64,000 bases of DNA. Origin: Kribbella monticola (lineage in GTDB: Bacteria; Actinomycetota; Actinomycetes; Propionibacteriales; Kribbellaceae). The position numbers were made by a program, and so were the translations under genes. This document shows, in pieces, positions 44,076 to 51,600 of the stretch. The stretch is taken from NCBI RefSeq assembly GCF_003261635.1, contig NZ_QFXK01000027.1:62001-126000 (forward strand), given 5' to 3'. Every line of letters starts with the position of its first letter. Position 1 is the first letter of the stretch. A model generated the notes under the pieces. It was given only the letters and a program-made list of their open reading frames with translations. It was not told where the DNA came from and did no database searches.

Positions 44076-44834
44076 CTAGCTCAGCTTCGTGTCAGCGTAG
44101 ACCGCCATCGCATCACGCTGGTACGCCGCCAGGCCGGCTGCGATCTGCTCGTACACGCCGTGCCACTGCGGCTCGTCGACGTAGCTCTGCCCGAGCGCCT
44201 TGAATGCCGTCGCGTCCGGAGTCCAGAAGCGCGCGACGCCCTGGTAGTGAGTGTCGACCTCGGCCTGCACCGCCGGGTCGTCGACCGGCTTGCCGGCCAC
44301 CATCAACTCGGCCATCCGGACCAGTTGGTCGGTCAGTTCCTGCTGCATCCGCTGGTTGTCGGCCGGCGTGAGGCTGCTCACGAACTGCTGGGACTGCGCC
44401 CACTCGTCCGGCCAGCGCTGCTCGGCTTCCGAGTCGTGCTTGCCGGGGTCGAATCCCTCGAACAGATTCTCGGGGCGGTTGATCTTCGGCATCTGGCTAC
44501 CCTTCCGGTGCTGGAGTTCAGCGATGGTGCGGGCGACGGTGCCGACCAGGGTGTCGAGGCGATCGCGTTCGGCCAGCAGCCGGCGATGGTGGTCGCGGAG
44601 TGCTTCCACCTCGTCCGTCTGCTGATCGAGGACCTCGGCGATCGCGGGCAGGCCGAGGCCGAGCTCACGGAGTACGAGGATCTGCTGCAGCCGCAGCAGT
44701 TGCGGCTGCTCGTAGTACCGGTAGCCGTTGCCGCCGATCGATGCCGGTGGCAACAAGCCGATCGCGTCGTAGTGCCGCAAGGTGCGGCTGGTGACGCCGG
44801 ACATCCGCGCCACCTCGGCGATCGACCAGGCCAT
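44076..44834 (-). CDS. TipA-like MerR-family autoregulator with internal TipAS start
   Basis: 252 residues. N-terminal MerR helix-turn-helix (SIAEVARMSGVTSRTLRHYD) and a C-terminal TipAS drug-sensing domain (NLFEGFDPGKHDSEAEQRWP ... HYQGVARFWTPDATAFKALG). Known TipA genes also make the C-terminal domain alone from an internal start. Here an in-frame ATG at 44492 (residue 115) has GGAAGGG about 8 bases upstream and would give a 138-residue TipAS, close to the known size. The 19-bp-spacer promoter upstream (44884-44914) is the classical MerR target, so autoactivation by thiopeptide-like or other multidrug ligands is likely. Confidence 0.9.
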   Translation of the reverse strand: MAWSIAEVARMSGVTSRTLRHYDAIGLLPPASIGGNGYRYYEQPQLLRLQQILVLRELGLGLPAIAEVLDQQTDEVEALRDHHRRLLAERDRLDTLVGTVARTIAELQHRKGSQMPKINRPENLFEGFDPGKHDSEAEQRWPDEWAQSQQFVSSLTPADNQRMQQELTDQLVRMAELMVAGKPVDDPAVQAEVDTHYQGVARFWTPDATAFKALGQSYVDEPQWHGVYEQIAAGLAAYQRDAMAVYADTKLS

Positions 44835-44883
44835 CTCCGTCGCTCCTTCGCTGGGGTGAGCCGGTCCTTCCGGCTCTGGTCCG

Positions 44884-44914
44884 ACCGTAGAAGTTGCCGT
44901 TACGGCAAGGTCAA
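44884..44914 (-). promoter_or_regulatory. MerR-type 19-bp-spacer promoter with palindrome
   Basis: Minus strand TTGACC (44909-44914), a spacer of exactly 19 bases, TACGGT (44884-44889). The spacer holds the palindrome TTGCCGTAACGGCAA (44894-44908). An overlong spacer with a central dyad is the hallmark of MerR-activated promoters. It begins 2 bases after the stop of the upstream epimerase gene. Confidence 0.8.
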
Positions 44915-44915
44915 C

Positions 44916-45854
44916 TCACAGACCTTCGCGGAAACCGGTGCGCCAGCTGGCGTAGCCGGGCTGCCAGCCGAACGTGCGCTTGGCCAGCGAGTTGTCGGCG
45001 CCGCGGATCTCGGTGAACGCCGCCGCTCCGAACTCGCCGACCGCCAGCCGGCCCAGCCAGGTTGGGATGTGCCGCGGCGGTTTGGCGCCCAGGATCCGGG
45101 CGAACTCGGGCAGCCAGACATTGGCGGCCGCCGGGTCGTCGTCGGCGATCTGGTAGATGCCGGTAGCCGTACTCTCGATCGCCTTGACCGTCGCGTCCGC
45201 GGCGTCGTCGTAGTGGATGAACGACCAGATCCCGGCACCGTCGCCGATCAGCGGCAGGCGGCGCTTGCGGATCAGCTCGACCATGCTTCCGCCGGCGCCG
45301 ATGTCGCCGGTCGGGCCGTAGAAGCTCGCATACCGCAGTACGACGCCTTCGATCCCGTCGAGCCCGGTGACGCGCGACTCCACGTAGCGTAACGCGCTCA
45401 TGGTCTCGGTGGCCGTCGACGGCGCAGTCGGTTCCAACGGATCCTGCTCGGTCTTCGTCGCGGAACCACCGTGCTGGAGGTTCCAGCCGGCATAGCCTTG
45501 CGCGACGATCCGCCGTACGCCGGTCGCCTGCGCCGCGGCGATCAGGTTGTCCAGGCCTTTGGTACGCAGCTGGTTCGTCGTCGCGAAGCTCTTGTCGAAC
45601 TTCCTGAAGTCGATACCACCTCGCAGGGCGGTCATCTGGTGGACGACGACCTCCGGCTCGGTGGCGGCCACTGCCGCCTTGACCGCGGCGGTGTCGAGCC
45701 CGTCCGCGACCACCGCGCCGGCACCCTGCGCCTTGACCGTGGCCGCGCCCGACTCCGACCGGACCATCCCGGTCACCTCATGCCCGGCCGCCACCAGCTT
45801 CGGCACCAGCGACCTTCCGAGCCCACCCGTCGCGCCTGCAACCAGAATCTTCAT
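44916..45854 (-). CDS. NAD-dependent epimerase/dehydratase family protein (SDR)
   Basis: 312 residues. N-terminal Rossmann motif KILVAGATGGLGRSLVPKLV, and a typical extended/atypical SDR organisation with LRYASFYGPTGDIGAG (the active-site Tyr region is modified) and GIYQIADDDPAAANVWLPEF near the C-terminus. It probably acts on a nucleotide sugar or small metabolite. It is followed on the same strand by the TipA-like gene, which has its own promoter. Substrate unknown. Confidence 0.82.
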   Translation of the reverse strand: MKILVAGATGGLGRSLVPKLVAAGHEVTGMVRSESGAATVKAQGAGAVVADGLDTAAVKAAVAATEPEVVVHQMTALRGGIDFRKFDKSFATTNQLRTKGLDNLIAAAQATGVRRIVAQGYAGWNLQHGGSATKTEQDPLEPTAPSTATETMSALRYVESRVTGLDGIEGVVLRYASFYGPTGDIGAGGSMVELIRKRRLPLIGDGAGIWSFIHYDDAADATVKAIESTATGIYQIADDDPAAANVWLPEFARILGAKPPRHIPTWLGRLAVGEFGAAAFTEIRGADNSLAKRTFGWQPGYASWRTGFREGL

Positions 45855-45929
45855 CTCTCGTCCTCCGTTGTCTCAAGGTGTTTCGACCCAAGGACACGGC
45901 GGGCAGAAGATTCGTGACTGTGACCCGCG

Positions 45930-47300
45930 TCACCGCGAGCGCAGGGTGAACCTCGCCGGGCCGAAGCCGACGTTGTTGACCCCATCGATCGTCATCGCGT
46001 CGCCGTCGGCGCGGCAGGTCATCGTCACCACGAACGGAGTCTCCAGGTAGCGGAAGGTCGCCACGAAGGCGTCCCCGTCGGCGTACGCGCTGGTCACCAG
46101 CCGGGCCGGCGGGTCGGTCAGCTCGTCCGTCAGCTCACGCCAGTCGCCGGGAGCACAGACGACCTCCTGCTCGCCTCGGCCCTCGACTGCGAAGGTGAAC
46201 GTTCCGGTGCCGTCGGCATCGAGGCGGACCGCTATCAGCATCGCCTGGTTGGGCTCGAACTGGTACGTCCGCCCGTTCCCGGTCGGCGCCGCGCCCTTCG
46301 GCGGCACGATCTCGAGGCGAGCAGGCCGCTTCGTCCCGTCGCCGGTCGCGCCCTCGAACGCCGGCAGGAGGTGTTCCCAGACGATGTCGAGCGTGGCCTG
46401 CATGTCGGGCGAGGCGCTGGTGATGATCAGGCTCGCGTCCTGCTCGGGGAACGCCACGCAGTACTGGCCGAAGGCTCCGTCACCGCGGTATGTGTTGTGC
46501 CGGGCGCGCCAGAACTGGAAACCGTAGCCCTGCCGCCAATCCACCTTGTCCTCGTTGTCGTTCGGCACCTGCCGGCTGGTGGCCGCGTCGATCCACTCGG
46601 CCGGGATCAGCTGCCGGCCTTCCCACTCACCGCGCTGCAGGAGCAACTGTCCGAAGTTCGCCAGTGACTCGGTGTTGAGGCTCAGCCCCCAGCCACCGGT
46701 GTTGATGCCCTCGCGCGACACGTCCCAGATCGCCTCGGTGGCGCCGAGCGGCTCGAAAAGGCGCGGCCGGAGGTAGTCGAGCAGCCGCTCGCCGGTCACC
46801 TTCTGCAGGATCGCGGACAACATGTACGTCGCGCCGCTGTTGTAGACGAACAGCGTGCCCGGCTCCTCCTCCACCTCGAGACCGAGGAAGATCCGCACCA
46901 TCCGGCGGTCCCGGCTCAGCCTCTCGACGGTGTCCTTGGAGTGTCCCGTCGTCATCGTGAGCAGGTGCCGGACCCGCATCGCGGCCAGGTTGTCGCTGAT
47001 CGTCGCGGGCAGGTCGTCGGCGTCGAAGAACGAGATCACCTGGTCGTCGAGCGACAGTTGCCCGGCGTCGACGAGCAGGCCGATCGCCATCGAGGTGAAG
47101 CTCTTCGACACCGAGAACAGCATGTGCCGATCGGTCAGCCGGTACGGTGCCCACTCCTCGGCCAGCACCACGTGGCCGTGCCGCATCAGCATCACTGTCT
47201 GGATCTCCTGGTCGGACGAATCCAGGGCGGCGACAAACAAGTCCAGCGCGGCAGTGGCTAGACCCTGGGCTTCTGGGGTACTCCGTGGAAGGCTGCTCAT
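45930..47300 (-). CDS. Serine hydrolase of the beta-lactamase/PBP4* (class C-like) family
   Basis: 456 residues, ATG at 47300. The catalytic SxxK is SVSK at residues 63-66, and YNS in FVYNSGATYMLSAIL is the YxN motif. No signal peptide is visible, so it is probably cytoplasmic, unlike true beta-lactamases. The C-terminal roughly 100 residues form a lipocalin-like beta domain (FVATFRYLETPFVVTMTCRA). Such proteins are usually esterases or D-amino-acid peptidases. Divergent from the lipid kinase gene with only 34 bases between. Confidence 0.85.
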   Translation of the reverse strand: MSSLPRSTPEAQGLATAALDLFVAALDSSDQEIQTVMLMRHGHVVLAEEWAPYRLTDRHMLFSVSKSFTSMAIGLLVDAGQLSLDDQVISFFDADDLPATISDNLAAMRVRHLLTMTTGHSKDTVERLSRDRRMVRIFLGLEVEEEPGTLFVYNSGATYMLSAILQKVTGERLLDYLRPRLFEPLGATEAIWDVSREGINTGGWGLSLNTESLANFGQLLLQRGEWEGRQLIPAEWIDAATSRQVPNDNEDKVDWRQGYGFQFWRARHNTYRGDGAFGQYCVAFPEQDASLIITSASPDMQATLDIVWEHLLPAFEGATGDGTKRPARLEIVPPKGAAPTGNGRTYQFEPNQAMLIAVRLDADGTGTFTFAVEGRGEQEVVCAPGDWRELTDELTDPPARLVTSAYADGDAFVATFRYLETPFVVTMTCRADGDAMTIDGVNNVGFGPARFTLRSR

Positions 47301-47334
47301 TCCTCAGACGCTATCTCTCCGGACGGACAAACTC

Positions 47335-48219
47335 TTGCGAGCCGCAGTAATCCTGAACCCGGTCAAAGTGCCGGAAGACTTCCAGTCGACCGTCGACGCC
47401 GCTCTCACCAAGCACGATTTCGAGAACACGCTGTGGCTCGAGACGACCGAGGACGACGCGGGCGTCACGATGGCCCGCCGCGCGATCGACGAGACGGTCG
47501 ACCTCGTCGTGATCGCCGGCGGTGACGGCACGGTCCGCGTGGTCTGTGCCGAACTGGCCCGGACGGCGATCCCGGTCGCCGTGCTGCCCGCCGGCACCGG
47601 CAACCTGCTCGCCCGCAACCTGGGCATCTCGCTCGACCTGGATACCGCGCTGACCGAAGTACTGGGTGGGTCGGAGCGCCGGATCGACAGCGTGCAGGTC
47701 GAAGGCGACGAACTCGGCACCGACCGCTTCGTGGTGATGGCCGGACTCGGCCTGGACGCCGCGATCATCGCCGACGCCCCGGAGGACCTCAAGAAACACG
47801 TGGGCTGGGCGGCGTACATCGTCTCCACGCTGAAGAACCTCAACCACCCGTTCGTCAAGGTCGAGATCACCATCGACGAGCGGCCACCGATCACGCGCCG
47901 TGCGCGCACGGTCGTGATCGGCAACGTCGGCACCCTGCAGGCGAACATCCCGCTGCTGCCCGACGCCCTCCCGGACGACAACCTGATCGACCTCGTGATC
48001 CTCGCACCGCGCCGGCTGACCCACTGGCCGCGCCTGGCGCTGAGCCTGGTCGTCAAGAGGATCCAGGAGGGCCGCAGCATCGAACGCTTCACCGGCCGCA
48101 CCATCCAGCTCCGCACCACCCACCCCGTCCGCCGCGAACTGGACGGCGACGAAATCCCAGCCGGCACCACCCTGGTCGCCACGGTGGACCCGGAAGCCCT
48201 CGTCGTCCGGGTCCCCTGA
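47335..48219 (+). CDS. Diacylglycerol kinase-like lipid kinase
   Basis: About 294 residues. The start is uncertain: TTG at 47335 is the best fit because the conserved first strand (LRAAVILNPVK) begins there; no ribosome site is evident. DAGK catalytic motifs: VIAGGDGTVRVVCAEL, VLPAGTGNLLARNLGI and a late DGDEIPAGTTL. It phosphorylates diacylglycerol or another lipid acceptor at the membrane, recycling lipid from envelope polymer synthesis. Little room for a promoter against the divergent hydrolase. Confidence 0.83.
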   Translation: MRAAVILNPVKVPEDFQSTVDAALTKHDFENTLWLETTEDDAGVTMARRAIDETVDLVVIAGGDGTVRVVCAELARTAIPVAVLPAGTGNLLARNLGISLDLDTALTEVLGGSERRIDSVQVEGDELGTDRFVVMAGLGLDAAIIADAPEDLKKHVGWAAYIVSTLKNLNHPFVKVEITIDERPPITRRARTVVIGNVGTLQANIPLLPDALPDDNLIDLVILAPRRLTHWPRLALSLVVKRIQEGRSIERFTGRTIQLRTTHPVRRELDGDEIPAGTTLVATVDPEALVVRVP

Positions 48220-48616
48220 AGGACCACGTACTACGGCCCCGCGTCGCGCCTCCTTCGTCGGCCGGCCCCCGGGTCGCCGCTCCTCCGTCGCGGCTCAAAC
48301 AACTCGCTGTGGCCGGGGGGGCATTCCAGCTCAGCTGGTGCCAAGCTGACCGGTCGCGACGCTCGTCACCAGCTGGTGCTGTGCTGCGGGGCCGCAGCGC
48401 CCGAGCTCAGCTGGTGCCGAGCTGGTCGATCGCAGCGCACAGCGCGGTCGGGCGTTGAGCCGACCAGTCGAACGCTCCTGGTCGGCTGATCGGGGACCGG
48501 CCTTTCCCAACGCGCAGTCAGGTCCGTGCGAGCGCCCGGTCGCTTCGCCGGCCGGTGCAACGGCTGAGCCGCCGTCCTCCGCGTAGTCGTTGGAGACACG
48601 CGGAGGACGGCGGAGG
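48220..48616. other. Intergenic region with repeats between lipid kinase and amylopullulanase
   Basis: About 400 bases, no gene seen. It contains a roughly 83-base imperfect direct repeat marked by CTCAGCTGGTGCC (near 48331 and 48413), several CAGCTG palindromes, and the terminator hairpin at 48569-48613. Confidence 0.5.
48569..48613. terminator. Terminator hairpin after the amylopullulanase gene
   Basis: A perfect 16-bp inverted repeat (48569-48584 with 48598-48613) around a 13-base loop, starting 4 bases beyond the stop codon of the minus-strand gene. Confidence 0.75.
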
Positions 48617-51600
48617 TCAGTGCTGGAGGAGCACCGCGACGGTGCGGGCCGGGACTGTTGCGGTGCCCGTCGCCGTGGTCCACGTGGTTTGTTTGACGAC
48701 GGAATCCGAGCCGATTGCCTGGATGGGGGAGAGGGTGAGTGATTCGCCCTTCAAATCGGCCAATTGCTGACTGACGGCCGAGCCGGTGGTGTTGAAGATG
48801 ACGAGGGCACCCTTCAACGACGGGTCGATGTTGGGGCCGGTGGTGTCGTCGATGTGCATGGTGACGACTCCGGCGACGGCTGCGGGGGTGCCGCTCAGCG
48901 GGAAGCTGACCTTCTGGTTGATCAGGTCGGCTGAGCCGAGGCGGAACAGCGGTGTGGAGAAGCGGAGCTTGAGCAGGTCGGCGGCCGCGGCGGAGGCTGT
49001 TGCCACGTCCGCGGCTGACGGCTTGAGCGCGGGGTTACCCAGCAGCGGCTTCATGAACGGCCACTTGGCTTCATTGTCGGCCTTCGGCGGGAGGCCGTGG
49101 CCGAACCCGTTGTCGGCGCCCGTCCAGTCGAGGGTGTTGAACCAGTCGCCGGAGTTGTAGGAGTTCCGGTCCAGCGACTTGCTGCGGAGCAGGTCGGCGC
49201 CGGCGTGCCAGAACGACGGGGTCTGGGCGAGTGCAGTGGTTGCCAGCGACAACGTGTTCATCCGCACCCGGTCCGCCATCGGCAATGCAGCAGGCAGCTT
49301 GTACGTCAGCGAGTCCCACAACGTTTCGTTGTCGTGGGCATCGACGTAGCTGATCACCTCGTCCGGCTGATCCGCATACCCGGCAGGCGAGCCGTTGTAG
49401 TCGACCCCGTCACCCCGTACGACGGCGCCGCCATCCGCCGAGTGGAACGTGAACGAGCGGAGGTTGCCCGCCAGCCCGAGCTGCACCAGGTCGGTGTCGT
49501 GGGCGAGCCGCTTCGCCTGCTCGGCCGGCGTACCGTTCACGGCCGCACCGTTCGGGTCGCTCGCAGCACCCGAGCCGAAGCCCTGCACGCGCGGGTCGTC
49601 GTCGAACGGACCACCACCGCGCACCGCATCCCGCATCCGGTCGGAGAACGTACCGATCCCGGTGCCGCCGAGGTTGCCCTGCGACGCCTGGACGAAGAGA
49701 GCGTTGTCCGCCACCTCGCCGAAGTTCCAGCCCTCGCCGTACAGGTAGATCTTCTTGCCGTCGACACCGTCGTGCGCGAGCGTCAGCTTGTCCAGCGCAG
49801 CACGCACTTTGAGCAGGTTGGCCTTGCTGTGATGGCCCATCAGGTCGAACCGGAAGCCGTCGACGCGGTAGTTCTTCGCCCATGACACGGTCGAGTCGAC
49901 CATGATCTTCTCGGCCATCGTGTGCTCGGTGGCGACGTTGCTGCAGCACGTCGAGTTCTCCACGCCACCAACGGCGTTCAGCCGCTGGTAGTAGCCGGGG
50001 ACAACCTTGTCGAGCACCGAGGTCGGCGCTTGCCCGGCGGCAGGGGTGTGGTTGTAGACCTGATCCAGTACTACGCGCAGCCCCGACTTGTGCAGCCCGC
50101 CGACCATCGTGCGGAACTCGGCAACCCGCGCCAGCCCGTCGCGGGCAGCCGCCGTCGCATAGGAGCCCTCCGGCGCGAGCCAGTGGTACGGGTCGTAGCC
50201 CCAGTTGAACCCGTCGGTGGCGGCGACTGCGGTGACGCAGGCTTGCTGCTGCTCCGAGTCCGGTGCGTAGGACTTGAGATCGCAAGCGGGATCCGAGTGA
50301 GCGCTCTCCGGGATGCTCGCGATGTCAAAAGTCGGCAACAGGTGCACGGTGTTGAGCCCGGCCGCTGCCAGCGCCCGCAGGTGCTTCGTGCCGTTGCCCT
50401 CGTCGGCGAAGGCGAGATACGTACCGCGATGCGGAGCGGGCACGGTCGGGTCGCTGATCGAGAAGTCCCGCACGTGCAACTCGTAGATCGTCGAGTCCAC
50501 ACCGCGAGCGAGCTTCGGCGACGGAGTCCTCGACCAGAGCGCGGGCTTCCCTGCGGAGCTGTCGAGATCCACCGCCACGGAGTACGTCGAGTCGGTGGTG
50601 AGCGCCACGGAGTACGGGTCGGTCACCACGTTGGTCTCCACCTTGCCCGTGGTCGGTGCGAAGACCTTCACCTCGAAACGGTAGAGAGCGTTCTCCCATG
50701 ATCTCCGGCCTTCCACGGACCACGAGCCGTCCGAGTTCGCCTTCATGGGAACGCGTTGCGAGCCGACGAGCAGTACGACGCTCTGCGCGGTCGGCGCCCA
50801 CAAGGTGAACCGCGGCACTCCGCCACGCCACGTCACGCCGTACGAGCGTCCCGCCGCCGACCCGCCGTACAGGTCATCCAGTACGCCGGGGATCTGTACG
50901 CCGGTCGCATCCAGCAGCCGACCGGCGTCGTCGTACTGCGCCAAGCCGAGCTGCCCTTTCAGGATCTTCGCCGCGTCGGCGTGATCCATCCGCAGCGCCG
51001 TGTACCCGGCCAGCTTGGGGAACTTGGCCAGTACCGCGGCCGGCAAACCGGCCGGATCAACCCGCAGCCCAACCGAGGAACCACCGATGTCGTCCGCGTC
51101 GACGGCGAGCGAACCCGTCAGCGACCAGTGCAGCCGCCAGCGAGACCGCTCGGGATGCGCAACCGCCGGTACTGCGAGCAGGTCGCGCCCGACCCAGTAC
51201 GCCTTCGCCTGCTTGAGATCCGGCTGTGCGCCCGGCTTGGACGTGGTGACGGTCAGCACGTGGGTCGCCAGTACGTAGTTGAACGTGACGACCAGCCCGT
51301 CGCCAGGAACGGTGATGGGGATGTTCGCGCCGTTGGGTGCTCCACCGGCGCCGTAGTTCTCGTCGAAGGACAGGTTGTGCGCGACCTTCGCCTCATAGCT
51401 GCCCGCTCCGATCTCCGTGGTCGACCAGGTGTAGGTACCGTCCCCGTCCTGGTCGGTCAGCCAGGGGCGCATGCAGTCCGGCGCCCAGTCGCCCGGGCAT
51501 CCCAGCTCGGACTGGAACGAGCCAGGAACGGTGATGATCGGCCCCTCCGCGCTGGAGGTGACGAAGTGCCGGCCGTGCTCGTAGTAGAACGTCATCGGCG

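Noticed and set aside
46855..47334. Long N-terminal extension of the lipid kinase
   Set aside because: It would be antisense to the serine hydrolase gene; the conserved kinase fold begins at about 47335.
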